A stretch of DNA of 64,000 nucleotides, taken from the NCBI GenBank assembly GCA_022113835.1, contig JAILWY010000023.1, forward strand, positions 12,212,001 to 12,276,000, read 5' to 3'. Both the position numbers and the translations under genes were made by a program. How positions within the stretch are numbered: position 1 is the stretch's first letter; each line of letters starts with the position of its first letter. Shown piece after piece: positions 24,091 through 36,569 of this stretch. The DNA comes from Atopsyche davidsoni (taxonomy: Eukaryota > Arthropoda > Insecta > Trichoptera > Hydrobiosidae). The notes below the pieces were generated by a model. The model did no database searches and was not told the origin of the DNA. It worked only from the letters and a program-made list of their open reading frames with translations.

Positions 24091-24799
24091 TGTTACACAA
24101 ATCGTGTTATTCTGCTGCGATTGTAATGTACATTAATTGATAAAAATTAAATAAAAATCATAGTATGTTTCATACATATTTAACAAATAATACGCTTTAA
24201 AGTATTTATGTAATATTTTCAGCAAGACTTCTATAAAATGCTTTATCACTGGTTCACATTGCTTCTAATAATATTGGTGCTACACGTCAGACACTGAGAA
24301 AAATTAACTCATTTACATATTTGGAAATAATTTATTTTTTGTGCTTTTTATTGTATTCTTGGCCAAGGTTTCCGTTTCCATAAGTAGTGTACATGGTACA
24401 TAAGCTTTTTTTGCATGTGAATAAAACAAAACAGTAAAACGTTAGTGGCATTATATATTATTGACAAATACGATTCAAATGAATGATGACGAATAAATTT
24501 TTTGCGTTTTGCTAATATTCTTAAAAAAAACTCGTTACATCTCATGGAAAGATTTTCACTCGTGTATACTTAAAAATACATATTTAAGGGGGTTGTCAAA
24601 AAAAAAATGCATATTTATTTTCTATATTTTTATATCTTGAAAAGGTTATTTTAAACGCAAATTTAAAACGGTATAGATATATATGTGTTGCACTGAAACA
24701 TAAATAATCGTTCGTGAGTTCAGTATAAATGTTTACAAACTTGTTTTCTGAACCAGATTTCCAATTTTACAGTAATGGTTAAGTCAACGCTAATTGCAA
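24091..24799. other. AT-rich non-coding tract
   Basis: AT-rich; nothing recognised. Confidence 0.6.
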
Positions 24800-25110
24800 T
24801 GCTTAAATAAATATGAACGGCAAAGCAGATCCCTTATTGGAAATAGGAGGTACTTTATCGTCCGGCAAATCCACTTTACCAGTCAGGGCTTTAAGTGTAT
24901 CAGCAGACGATCGGCAACGACGATATTATAAAAGTATATAATAGGGACTAATCAGGAAACAGATTATATCAGTCACGAAGTTAATGGCTACCAAACAACC
25001 GGCTTCTGTTATGAGGACAGACCCACTGTGCGGCGGCGGAGAGCTCGGGGGCGGGGGCCTGACCGCGAGAGGTAGCCCACTTTGCCTGCACGCAAGGATC
25101 AAACGTACTT
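24800..25110 (+). promoter_or_regulatory. GC-richer island, possible TATA promoter
   Basis: TATAAAAG (24927-24934) is followed by ATCAGG (A at 24954) and TCAGTC (A at 24971), 27 and 44 bp downstream. Neither is a clean match in both sequence and spacing to the insect TATA-initiator arrangement. An ATG at 24984 opens a 116-codon frame that is GC-rich for about 40 codons and then AT-rich, with no domain. A minor or non-coding promoter is possible; enhancer is equally possible. Confidence 0.32.
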
Positions 25111-26430
25111 CATACTTTACATACAGACAGAAACATATTTTACATTATACTTATGATTTACTACAGTACAAATTTTCATATAAATCAATAATTTTCACCA
25201 ATTTCAAATATAATTTTTCTGAAACTGAAACTGAATTGACGGTTTCAGTATCACTCAAGTACATTGACATAAAATATTTTTTTGAAAGTGCCTACCTGGT
25301 AGTACAAATACTTAAAATATTGCGATATGTATAATATATTTTCTTAGTAATAAAATGTCTATATTTAAGTTATTTTTAATCTAGTAAGAAACAAGAATAT
25401 TATTAAGTCTAATTAGAAAATGCATTTGAAACATGTCCACGCGTTATTTTATTAACTTTAACGATAAACAAACATGTCGCTAAACATTTTAAAATTTTCT
25501 GATATGAATAAAAAGTGAAAATTATAGACAAAATTTTTTAAATAATGTTAATTTTGTTTATTAATAAAAAAAACTAGGTAACGTAACATTGAATAAAATA
25601 AAAAAAATAAGTCTCTATAAGATATATATTTTTTTATTAAACAGATTGCAACAATTTTATGTAACTAGGTTTTAATAGAGTGACCTTGGTATTGACAATA
25701 AAATAATTACAATATTCATCTATCATTTCAACAACGAGGCTAAAGATTTTATAGAACATAAATAAAAATAAATATGGTTCGTGGCTCAGGGCGCCGATGA
25801 GATATGCCAACCGCTTACACAATACCTCCCATATCGCCGGAAGAAGTATATCACGGAACCCTGATATTAGAGTGTCAATAAGTAATCGATACTCCCAATA
25901 ACTCACATCCTGGTTCATATAACACAGTGGCAATAGAAAATCCGAAGCTTGAATATTGCGATCTATGAAGCTATCATAATTCATACTGTCTATATTTGTT
26001 TTGCGGTTAAATTATTTGTATTCTTCTTTGAATGATAGTATAATATATTAAAATCATTTTCGCTACTATCTTAAAATATCCTACGGCATTTTTATAGTAT
26101 ATCTAAAAAAAAAATCAAAATAAACAGGAATTTTATAAGGGATATTTATGCATTTAGTTACAGGAAGTAGAGAAAATTTGTTTATATGGGGATTCCAGTA
26201 ATAGTATTTAGAAAAAATTACAAATGTTTTTATTTAAAAGCAAGTGGAAAACATACTAAAATAACTATTTTTTTATTGAATAGCATAAAAGTGCACTTTA
26301 TTTTTATAATTTAATTTGATCACATTATAATTTATACTAGATCCTAAAATTATGCTGCTTTCTACATATCTTAAGAACACAATAAAGTTACAACATCATT
26401 TGAAATGTAAGCGATCTTTGCACCCCAAAA
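25111..26430. other. AT-rich non-coding tract
   Basis: AT-rich with a mild patch at about 25770-25930. The 115-codon minus-strand frame (25637-25984) is hydrophobic and AT-driven and matches nothing I know. I see no splice context that would make it an exon. Confidence 0.5.
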
Positions 26431-26436
26431 CGGTAC

Positions 26437-26756
26437 AAAAATTTTATGTTTCAGGTTAGTTAGTCAGGGAAGTTACTTTAAGCTATTATGTACTACAGTA
26501 CATATCATTTTTATTATAATTTAACTTTGGAGTAAGCATTATGACAACTCTAGGCACAGTTGAAATCAGAGAAATTTAATAATTGTGTGTGAATTTATTG
26601 ATTTAGAAATTGTGAAATTTAATATTTGAACAAAATTTTTATGTTTCAGGTTCTTATTTTAAATCCTGAAAAATATTACACAGGAAGTTAACTTCTGAGT
26701 CAGCATTATGACAACTCTCGGCACAGTTGAAATAAGAGAAATTTAAAAATTGTGTG
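26437..26756. repeat. Diverged direct duplication
   Basis: Two blocks occur twice in the same order. ATGTTTCAGGTT lies at 26446 and 26641 (offset 195). A block from AGCATTATGACAACTCT to AATTGTGTGT, about 55 bp with only a few mismatches, lies at about 26535 and 26702 (offset 167). The offset change means about 28 bp was gained or lost between copies. The second copy abuts the next GC-rich island. Confidence 0.8.
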
Positions 26757-26774
26757 TAATTATTGAGTCATCGT

Positions 26775-27040
26775 GTGTGAATAATTCAGTTCATCCCCTA
26801 CTCTGCCGGGCTCGTGCAGACCCCCCAGCTCGGAGACAGGCCGGGCGCCGCGGTGAAGGGGGCGGGCGCCTGATGGTCTCATTACCCACTAACCACATAG
26901 AGCGCCCCCCGAATAATTTGCTAGAGTCTGCAATCAGAGGAACCGAAATTCAATTTGGCCTGAGCAAAAAACCGTACCGTCCGATTAAGGGGATCGGTAT
27001 TTTTCAGTGGCAGATTGGTGTCGTTGGGAGCTCGGATCGG
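26775..27040. promoter_or_regulatory. GC-rich island
   Basis: Contains GATTAAG, a K50-homeodomain-like core, inside the inverted pair CCGAT (26981) / ATCGG (26997). AP-1 cores TGAGTCA lie just upstream at 26696-26702 and 26764-26770. The 123-codon frame (26750-27121) starts in AT-rich sequence and shows no domain. Candidate enhancer. Confidence 0.36.
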
Positions 27041-27440
27041 AAGTTGTCATTTTTTTTTTTTTTCATGATTTTTGTGAATTCAGGTAGCTGTATTGAAAGA
27101 AAACAAACATACGTTGAATAGTGAACATGTTTTAATCAAATCATTTAAATTGTTTTGCTAATTTATCATTTTCAATGTTTGTTTACAACAGCATTGTTAA
27201 AATGTTCATATTCTTGAGTCAATAATATATATCAAGCGAAATAAATTTTAAATAATATTTTTTAGAAATATTATATATTTTTCTCTTCATGTCATAAAAT
27301 AGTTTAAACGTATTCTCCGAAAAAAGTATTCTGTCGGTGCTTCTTTCAAATTACTTGAATAATATAAAAATATAAATAAAAAAATGTCGAATAGCAAAAA
27401 CTCTTCTTTATAATGATAAGTTCACAAATGTTTTCTATCA
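27041..27440. other. AT-rich non-coding tract
   Basis: Opens with a T homopolymer (about 27049-27063). Otherwise AT-rich with nothing recognised. Confidence 0.6.
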
Positions 27441-27444
27441 AGAC

Positions 27445-27790
27445 GATTCAATTTAAAATGTCAGCCCCCAACGCCACATGGGAATTATCACATAATAATT
27501 CAAAAGTTAACGATTCCCATAATTCTTACTGGGGTTTATTACTCGTAAGCCAATTTGGAAAGCCAGACAGCGCGTGTGGTCGCAGAACGAGAAGCTCTTC
27601 CGTTTAGTTACTAGAGCTTAGCTATTATTTTTTTCTTTAATGGAAGTTCTTAAGCTGATTGCCGTTCTGCTTTTACCTCATTTAACCCCCGAGAGTGATC
27701 ACATCTCGGCAAATTGGTAGCCTGGACTTCCCTGCAACCTACTAAATGGCTGCAGGTAAAGCAAGCACTCGCACTTACGTTTTATGAAAA
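27445..27790. promoter_or_regulatory. GC-richer patches
   Basis: Two patches, 27455-27610 and 27660-27780. The first has ATGGGAAT followed 30 bp later by ATTCCCAT, an inverted pair around AATTATCACATAATAATT-like sequence. No credible frame. Confidence 0.28.
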
Positions 27791-28279
27791 TTATTTCATT
27801 ATCTTATAGTGAAGTAAAAAAAAAATGAAGTTAACTATTTAACTGCAATTGAATACAATTTGATTTTTTTGCTGAATCAAATCGTTTAATTTATCTTTCA
27901 AATCACTTTATAGAAATGTGACCATTGCAATTTCCAACATACATTTCAACAATTCATTGAAAGCATTGTAAGAATAAGTTCTCTTTGTATAAGTATGTAA
28001 AGAAAATTTACATATTAAATCACAATACTATTTAATAAATGATTGCGCTTAGTCCAATATAACAGGTATTTATTTATAAATATAAAGCTTAATTAACTTC
28101 ATTAGGTTAGGTTATGATAGTTTGTTTGTTATACTAAAGTAAATTTAAATTGTATACTATATTTCAAATTCTTATTTTTTTATAATAAAGATATCATGAC
28201 ATTGCAAAGAATACTATAAACGGTAATTTTTAATCCTCTTCTTTCATATGCAAATGTCAATAATTAATATGAATATAAG
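27791..28279. other. AT-rich non-coding tract
   Basis: AT-rich; nothing recognised. Confidence 0.6.
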
Positions 28280-28520
28280 TCCGACCATTCACAGATTAGG
28301 GAGCCAGAGGGTTTAAGCCGAGAATTTACGACTCTGAAAAAACCGAAAATGGAGTAGGCAGGGCGCGGGGGGCACTTCTAGGGAAGTGGCTTTGCTGTTG
28401 TTTTGTATGAAGTACGAGGAAGGCGAGCAAGCCGACCGCAGGTCGTTAGGAAAACAAAAGGATTTACAGTAAGTCATAATAGACTCCGGGGCTCGCATTG
28501 TTATGCAGAATGCATTTTAC
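28280..28520. promoter_or_regulatory. GC-rich island
   Basis: GC-rich core at 28345-28460 with GGCGCGGGGGGCAC and CTAGGGAAGTGG words. Overlapping 61-codon frames lie on both strands. TTTACAGTAAGTC near 28464 resembles a donor but lacks an upstream exon signal. Candidate enhancer. Confidence 0.33.
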
Positions 28521-29799
28521 TACGATTTGTATATTTAGACGATATAATGGTAGAATGGGTTTCTTCTAATTTTGAACAGTCATGCTAAAAGTGCTTGCTG
28601 TGGACAGGGTATCTTTCCAATGCTGAAGATTTATCTAAACATATAAGTTCATATATAATAAATACGCAGATATCGGACCACCAATATTTTGTATAATTAC
28701 ATGAAGAAAATACTTAAATATTCAAGAGATGCTGTATACTCATCATTATACAGATTTTTTTCAACAACCCACTCACTGACTTTACGGTATCTATAGCTGG
28801 TTACTACATTTTTATGTATTATTAATATGTTAATACATATATATTTAATTTTTTATATCTAAAACAAAATGTGTACGGTATTGCGATATCATTAAAACTG
28901 CAGCGTGATATTCCATTCATAAGCAAGCGAGAAACAACATTATATTTAAATAACAAACTCAAAAAGAAGTATCTTTGATAATGATTTTTCGTTTTCCATT
29001 TAATATTTGCCTGTTATTTATCAGGTTGCATCGCATATCTACTCTTGAAACGTACAGTTTTGCAAAGAGACAGAAACCCTTCATGGAGCATTAATATCCC
29101 ACACTTCTTAAAAGTCAAAACACAACGATATTTTTTTCTCGCAAGACAATAATCATCACCGCCTTATACAGGACACGACGCTTCTGTCTAGTAAGTTCCA
29201 TTGAATAGGTTTTTAAAACATCAAATTGTTTTTGTTACTTTGCTCGGATAGGCAGTATGAACTAGTGACAAATTTATTGCCTGTCTTCAGGTCCCTTTGT
29301 TGCTCGGGAGTCTTGTGGTGTTAGCATTTCCTTTGTATATTATAACATACTTACATTATTTAATATTTTAATTTGTACGTATGTGAGTATTCAAAGTGAC
29401 CTCGCTTTGCAATATACGAAAAAATAAAGCACATGTAATGCAAAGTAATGTTTTGGATTTTTTGATTATCAAAACTACGTGGGAAAAGGCTATGTTAACA
29501 GCAGCTAGTTCAAAAACCTATATAAACTAAATGTAGTAATTTTTCATAATGATTTAGAATATGAAAATTTATTTTTAAGAATAGCTATATATAAATGAAT
29601 AATCACTTTTTTTTTTGTTGCGCATAATAGTTTATACATAAATAATAATAGATCGTATGATCTATTGTAGCTTCGTACACTGATACCTACATATCTTGCT
29701 CTACATTCAAATAAGTCCAATCGCTTTTTTAATACAATGCGTTCATATAACCATCAATTATCCAATCAAATATGTACAAATCTCAGATCGCAACCTCTC
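28521..29799. other. AT-rich tract with mild patches
   Basis: AT-rich. A mild patch at 29030-29330 shows nothing specific. CGTGGGAA (29478-29485) matches the Su(H) consensus but lies in AT-rich DNA and is at chance expectation. Confidence 0.5.
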
Positions 29800-30030
29800 G
29801 GGTATAACAAATGATACATAAAACAACACCATTAGACGAGGCTACACGGTGCCGTGGACCGCGGGGCTCGGCTGTGGGTCCGCCAGACCCCGGGTTGCCT
29901 TGCCCGGGAATGAATCATTTGTACACTTGTCCGGGCCATTTATCTTGCCCGATCGAAACTGTCCGTGGGTCACACCGACCCCATACATCAGACCCGGGAC
30001 CTTTGTAAGCGACGTGAAAACTCGCTGTGA
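29800..30030. promoter_or_regulatory. CpG-rich island
   Basis: Sharp GC island with repeated CCCGGG/GCCCGG words and GCCCGATCGAAAC. Frames of 65 and 130 codons (29811-30008, 29849-30241) are in different registers. The longer runs into AT-rich DNA rich in F and S codons. Neither is convincing. Candidate enhancer. Confidence 0.38.
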
Positions 30031-30446
30031 TAAAGCGATGCTATTACAACGAACGCATTTTTTTTATTGTGCCTCTATTAAAAGTGATATTTTTGCGCCC
30101 AATATTATTATTTTGTGTTTTTTATTTTTCCTGTCTTTTTTTGTATTTACAAGGTATCCAAGCTTGGAATGTTTGATTGAAAAGTGTATACACCACAACT
30201 CTAAGAGAAAGAGACAGCAAGAGGAAGAAGCTGTTAAGTAACCGGAACAGACGGGTTAACGAACGACGCGACAACTTATTGAAATCATTGGTAAACTTCT
30301 ATTACTATAAAAGAGTTCTAATGTATTATTGTAACGCGTTAAAGTTTCGTTTTTTATTTTTTTTACTTTCAATATTTTGGTTTTCGACATACTAGGGTTA
30401 TTTTTAAGCAAACAAAAAGTTTCATTGAAACGGCTATAGTTCGGAA

Positions 30447-30448
<2 letters not shown>
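30031..30448. other. AT-rich non-coding tract
   Basis: AT-rich; nothing recognised. Confidence 0.55.

Positions 30449-30484
<36 letters not shown>
30449..30484. repeat. (AT)18 microsatellite
   Basis: Uninterrupted AT dinucleotides over 36 bp. Confidence 0.95.
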
Positions 30485-30487
<3 letters not shown>

Positions 30488-31599
30488 TTACTTCATTGTA
30501 TAACCCATGAAGATAAAAACTAGAAAAAAATAAATTAGTATGCTAATCAAAGAGTAAAAATTTATAATATCCAAATAAATATCATTTTTATTGGGTTTAT
30601 TTAAAAATTCAATTGAGATATGTTTTATAAATGGTCACAAAAAAATATCGATATGCATAAACTACGGAAAGAAAAGTATTTTTTTGATTTAATGATTTAT
30701 TGTTTATGTTTTAAAAAAATATTAATATAAGTGATACTTGGTTTTCGAATAAAGGCCCTTGGTTTTGGGTATCACAGTGAACGGGAAGACGTGTGATGAT
30801 TATACGCCGGAATTCTATCGTGAAATGTAACCCTTTACAGCCTGAAAAAAAAAATATTTATATTAATATCAACCGCATTACGAGTACGCCAATACAGAAA
30901 TAGTGATTAGTTTTTCCTCTAAGAAGCTTATCCTTTCTGTATTGGTCCAAAATTCATTGATAAGATTTATATAATCAATTCTCCAAATATGTTTTATAAC
31001 AAATGGGCTCACTTTGCAGTTTGTGTACGATGATATTTTGAACATTACATTATGGGGTTTCATTTATCGAAACACCTTATTAAAAAAATATATTTATTTA
31101 TGTAAATATATTATTGCTTACCATGCTCTCCGGTGTTAAATAAAGGCTTATGATGCACACATCCATGGCACGCACTCGTGTGAATCAACCCTTCGAGGCT
31201 AAAACCACACAGCTCACGCATGTAAACAAATGAGTTTATCCTAATAAACATTTTAATGATATCGTAAAGCATTTATTTATTACGAGATATTGTTCATTTG
31301 AAACGAGTATATAGAAGTTTTAATAATAATCATGTGAAGTGTTCATTGTGGGGATCCTTTCTTAGCGTTTATTGGCTCAGTTCAAGCAGTACTTAAAAAT
31401 TGCTCCCCTATATGTTATAAAATTGTGTTGGATTTGCAACGTATTTTAAAAGTAAAATAAAATTTCACTTGATGTGAAATCAATAGAAATAAAAATTTAA
31501 AATCAATATTTCTAAAAATATATATATAAAATGTTCTCCTACATAAGTTCTCAATTTAATCAAGTAAGTAATGTTCAAATAAACTCTCGGCTGTTTGAA
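30485..31599. other. AT-rich tract with mild patches
   Basis: AT-rich. Mild patches lie at 30760-30840 and 31110-31230. Nothing recognised. Confidence 0.5.
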
Positions 31600-31870
31600 C
31601 AGATAATAGGCTTTATAACAAGCATTTTGTAACATCTAACCAGATCACGAGGCAAGAATATCAAATCGATTCATAATAATTCGATTTAGTCGATCATTAA
31701 TCAAACAGTTAGATCGAATGGTATCGAGTAGAGGCAGCGCCGCTCTCGTTCTATATCACTCAGAATTATTGTTACAAACAATTTGTAGAGCCACTCTCCT
31801 ATAAACCGCTGTAGATTGGGTGTGATAAATTGTTATCGATCAATACGTTAGAGTTGTGCCGGTAAACATA
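31600..31870. promoter_or_regulatory. Island with Exd/Hox-type sites
   Basis: Contains ATTAATCA (31696-31703; TGATTAAT on the other strand), which matches the Exd-Hox composite consensus, plus TGATAAAT and TTATCGATC words near 31820. No frame. Candidate Hox-responsive enhancer; motif evidence only. Confidence 0.33.
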
Positions 31871-33175
31871 TGGAAATAGTTTTACAAATACATTCAAAGG
31901 GGATATAAGATTGACGGAGATAAATATTATTTAATTAATATTTAATAAATTCAAGGTACGTAACTCATAATTAAATTAAACAAGAATAATAGCATGCATC
32001 TTGCATTGAGAAGATTAATAGGGTAATTAAAGCATGTTTAACATTGAAGAATATTTTATTTTAATTATTTTTCACTTTCAATTTTTGAAATTCAAAGCTA
32101 ATTTGTAGCTATGTATTTATTTTTACAGAACGCATGACAAATTTCAGATCGAAGCGTTTGATTAAAAGAAATCAACCTCATTACATTTATATTGTGACTC
32201 ATTTCAAGTACCACTCAGTTTTGAATATTTAAAACAAAACTTGCGTTTATTAGATTTGCTTGGACACAAGACTCGGGGTAAAATATTATTTAAAAAAAGT
32301 GTTTTTAGCATTGTTTTAACATAAAAAATAACATTAATCATTAATTCAATAATACCTAAATCATTCTACTAAAATCATTTAAATAAAAAAATGTATTGCA
32401 CTTATAGTACTTATTTTAAGATAAGACAATATTGTAAATATGAGTTGAAAAGGATCATCAAATTCTAATTTTTCCATAGATGTGTAAATAGGTGATTCTT
32501 TGTTGATATTCTTTTTTATAATTGCCTGTTTTAATATTTTATTTTATAAAATACAATAGACAGTTACGTATGACATTATTAAGTTGTTTACATTCACAAC
32601 ATTTTGTATTTTCTGTGCTAAATCACTAAATTATTAAAATAATACCTGTTTTAAATGAGCACGTGGCATTTTGACATATTCAAAATACAATAATATTTTT
32701 GACTCTATTGTTAAATAGAGACTTTTATATGAAATAAACCTGAATGACATAAATTTTAAATTGACAATACAGTTTTAAATCAAAATGCATAACGTGTAAC
32801 AAATAAGCGAAATGAAGGAAGTATCAAATGTATAAAAATATTAAGCTCAAAAAACTTTATATTTACTTTATTATTGGTAAAAAAAATAGTACCTATTCTA
32901 ATTCATAAGAAAAGTAATTTTCTTTAACATGATACAAAATTATAAGCAAAATTTTTAAATGTCCTAAAAACAGCATTAAAATGTTTTGGTAATTAATGCG
33001 TCACTAAATTAATGTATATTAGAAATTTATAAAACAGCAACAGCAATAGAATATACATCACTACATTAAGGTTGGTAAAAATACAAATTAATCTATTTAA
33101 ACCTATCAATTCACAATATGAAACTTCTTTAGAATCTTCAATTTGTTACTATATCGTAAAGATCCTTCCTTCATC
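31871..33175. other. AT-rich non-coding tract
   Basis: About 1.3 kb very AT-rich with no GC-rich island; nothing recognised. Confidence 0.6.
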
Positions 33176-33179
33176 GCAA

Positions 33180-33480
33180 AATCCATTTACACGTTGAGTA
33201 ATAGCATTAACTATGTCAACGATGCAACATTGTTAGGGACAATACGTCACGTGTTATTCTAACGAATCAAAACCTTGCGATTTCTTCAACCTGACAAAGG
33301 CACATAGATAATAGTGATTCTAGTGCCAGTACGTCCATGCACACAGGGAACAGTCAATGATTAGGCACGTGGAGCGTGATGGGCCGCCGTTGTGCGTTTC
33401 CTTTAGGCTCTCCGTGTAATATGCTCAGGAGTCGAACTCCAAGCCGTTGCATCAGAAAGGTTGCCGCATACAATATAATG
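33180..33480. promoter_or_regulatory. GC-richer island
   Basis: Balanced sequence, richest at 33350-33470, with GGGCCGCCGTTGTGCG and CACGTG-type words (about 33367). The 64-codon frame (33376-33570) is not recognisable. Candidate conserved element. Confidence 0.3.
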
Positions 33481-34185
33481 ACGACAATTTTCCATTTCAA
33501 TAATCATTATGACCCCAATATTATTCATGAAAGTGTAAAACATCGGAAAATCGAACAATACACGATATGACGAAACATATTTGGTTTAATCTAGTTACCG
33601 TATATTTATTTGTTTTTATTCTCTTTGGAGACTTAAAATCAAAATAAATTTTAGAGACTGTAAATTTTAATAATGTATATCCACAAAATAGTTTATGGTG
33701 AATGGTCTAATGGCTAAGTTCATTAACTGTTGATTTTCGATTAAGAATTTCTCGGTAGATTTAAAACTATTTATCGGTTACCTGACTAATAAAATAAAAT
33801 AAAAAGTTGTTTTTACTTTTACTTATTTTTAGTTATAATGAGATTGTGTTATCGCTTGTAAAGTGATTATAATATTTTCTTACCATTTTGAAGACATTAA
33901 AATATAAATATATATTTTTGCTTTGAATACAGTTTTATAACAGTTTGCTCTAGGAAGGGTAGCTTAAATTAAAAAAAGTGTTGATCAAATAAACTAAAGA
34001 GAAGAATTGTGATAGTACTAGTATTTATTTTTATATAATAAAATTTGTTTATTATTTACTATTACGCCTTTCGGTTTGTAGCATTCGTGGTCAAGCAGCT
34101 CTAAAATTACAACGGCATTTATACTTACATACATTATGCTTCTCTTCAATTAATATTCACTTCAAAACAAGACAGACAAAACGTG
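33481..34185. other. AT-rich non-coding tract
   Basis: AT-rich; nothing recognised. Confidence 0.6.
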
Positions 34186-34189
34186 AAAT

Positions 34190-34440
34190 AAAAGACTCGG
34201 CGCGGCGACCACTTCACACATTAATTCTGATAAAACACATTTAATTTAATGAAAAATGCACTCAGTCCGAGTCGTGGGAGGTAGAGAGGGGTTGTCGGTA
34301 CCCACGGAGTAACCTGCCGGTTGGAATAATAAGGACGCCGAATTAAAATTTAAGCCGTCGTGATTAATCGACCGCCACCCTGTTAACCAGTAATTCAAGA
34401 CCAACCCTGGTAAGTTATTGACGCAGGTCCAAATGAAAAT
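34190..34440. promoter_or_regulatory. GC-rich island with Exd/Hox site and donor-like sequence
   Basis: TGATTAAT (34361-34368) in a CpG-rich matrix matches the Exd-Hox composite. Nearby AATTAAAATTTAAG adds homeodomain-type cores. CCTG/GTAAGT at 34410 is a near-ideal 5' splice site, so a non-coding exon ending at 34409 is conceivable. No reading frame supports a coding exon. Confidence 0.38.
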
Positions 34441-34779
34441 ATTTAGATTTTATGACAAAAATTATTTACTTGATAAAAGAATTATTCACCCTACATAATA
34501 ATTTTTCGATAGTTACATCCGTTTCAAATGAAAATTATCTGTAAAAACAATACCAATGTTGCACGCAACGCTGTACGCAAAAAGTATTGTTTGAGTCACT
34601 TGATTGAGAAGAGTGCAAACCAATTCAAATTTCGTTTAGCGAGAGGCATTTGCGGGACGAAGAAGATGGTAAAGTTTATTGAATTTTGAGGACGATTTTC
34701 GCAGGTGCAAATAATACATTTTCAATACTATTTATGGTAGGAAAGCAAACATGCTAACCAATAAATTACAATAAAGTCG
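34441..34779. other. AT-rich tract with a mild patch
   Basis: AT-rich with a mild patch at 34590-34690; nothing recognised. Confidence 0.5.
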
Positions 34780-35060
34780 GTATTGGGGCGATGCATGTCA
34801 CTAACTGACTTCGCGTATTTTATAGAAACAATAAATAATTATTGTGGAAAATTGGTGATGTGCTCTCGCCCGCCCCTGTCGTCATCAAGCACCCCTCTCC
34901 CCTCCCTCCTGGGTGTTGAGACAAATGATACGCCATTAATAAGATGCGAAATTTCTGACATATACCGGCGCGTATCCTTATTAATGATGCCTTGCTGAGG
35001 CCGGCGCAGCGTTTCAAATCGAGCAGATTTTTCACTTATGCAGTCGCTATTCCTGAAGTG
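34780..35060. promoter_or_regulatory. Island with symmetrical homeodomain-type sites
   Basis: A perfect 10-bp inverted pair, CATTAATAAG (34934-34943) and CTTATTAATG (34977-34986), flanks 33 bp of GC-richer DNA including CCGGCGCG. The upstream part (34865-34915) is pyrimidine-rich, with CCCCTCTCCCCTCCCTCC. Frames of 71-82 codons on both strands overlap. Candidate enhancer with symmetrically placed homeodomain cores. Confidence 0.36.
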
Positions 35061-36560
35061 CACATACATTACCGAAAGAAAACACATTATTTAATCATAT
35101 ACACTAAAAATACGTTCATATAATAACAAAAAGTTAGAGCTATAGTGATTTCACTTCATAATAATTTTATTTAAAATATACTAGACCTAGTTTAAATGTC
35201 TTGATATTTCAATACTTGCTCGTTAGCAAATCCCAAATGTTGTTATCTGAAAGGTCAGAATAGTAATGTGTAAGATAGGTTGCTTCAGATATCTATCGGA
35301 TCACTATCAGGTCACGCAAATTGACCGTGACAAGAATAACAAATCTCCCAGAAGCATTTATTGGCACATCGTTAAATTTAATACCAAATACAGAAGTCGT
35401 ATAATTCAAACAAAATCTTGCTTTAAATATCACCGATATCAAAGTATTTTTGTACAATATTTTGTTCAATATATTTGTTATATTTGAGGTATCACTGAGT
35501 TTTTAAATGTTATTTACTATGTTGAGAATAAAAAAAATTTAATATCAATTAAAAGATATTTTTTTATTCACTGGATAATGATTAAATAATATATTATATA
35601 GCACAACCAAATTACTCAATATTATGAGAGACCTTCAAATCCACTGAACGAATTGTAGTCTTTTTGTCATAATAAAAAATTCGATAATACTTTTATAATT
35701 TTATATTTTAATTCATGCGCCTTTTATTGTTAAAATTGACTTCGTTTTTGACAAATTTGATATGTTTTATAATATTTGAAAATAAGTATCTTGTTTATAT
35801 CTTGCTGTATTTATTTATGATGAGTTATTTTGAAAAAAACTATTTTTCTCTATAAATATATGTAATTGCAATCAAGCTTTAATCAATGAGATACTTGCAT
35901 CGAATACAAAAAAAAGTGTAATTTAAGACATTAAGAAATGAATATAAATACTCTCCATATAAAATATTACTGTCGCCATAACTTTGCTTATTTAGATACT
36001 CTCGAAATTAGTTTAAGAAGACACTTCAAAATTATTTCTCTTGGCAAATTCCATTTTCAGGCTCAGTGCACACGGTAGCTGTGTTTTGCGATACAAGAAC
36101 TTCCGAATACTACTGAAGTCTTGCGTACAGCTGAAACAAAAGTCATACTCTCAAATGAAATAAAAAATTAAATCGGTGGAATTTATTTGGGCACCGGGCT
36201 TTTTACAGTTATGTAATATTATCTTATTACTAGAAACTGACGTAAACACAACGCGAAAATAAAAACAAATTATATTTAAGCAAACGAGGAGTATTTAAGA
36301 AACTTTAGTTTCAGAAACTTGGATTATTTTCATCTTATTTTCTTTAGAGAGTGAATTGTCTTTAATAACGAAACAAACAAAATTTAATCAAATTAAAGGT
36401 AAATTGCAAACAAAACAATTCTTACGAGATAATAAGATTTTTATTCTTAATAATTAATTATTGTTAAATACGTGTTTCACAAACAACAATAAAAATAATT
36501 TGACATTTAATTTTTTTTTCACACTTTTAAATTGAAAAATAAATGTATAATCAATTTTAC
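35061..36560. other. AT-rich non-coding tract
   Basis: 1.5 kb AT-rich with a mild patch at about 36040-36130. The 73-codon frame at 35266-35487 is AT-driven. Nothing recognised. Confidence 0.55.
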
Positions 36561-36569
36561 GCAGGACTT

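Noticed and set aside
25637..25984. 115-codon hydrophobic minus-strand frame
   Set aside because: AT-driven F, L, I and Y content, no family resemblance and no splice context.
9260..28115. AGGTTAGGTTA-like words as telomeric (TTAGG)n sequence
   Set aside because: Only one or two units occur at each place (9261, 17532, 28104); no array.
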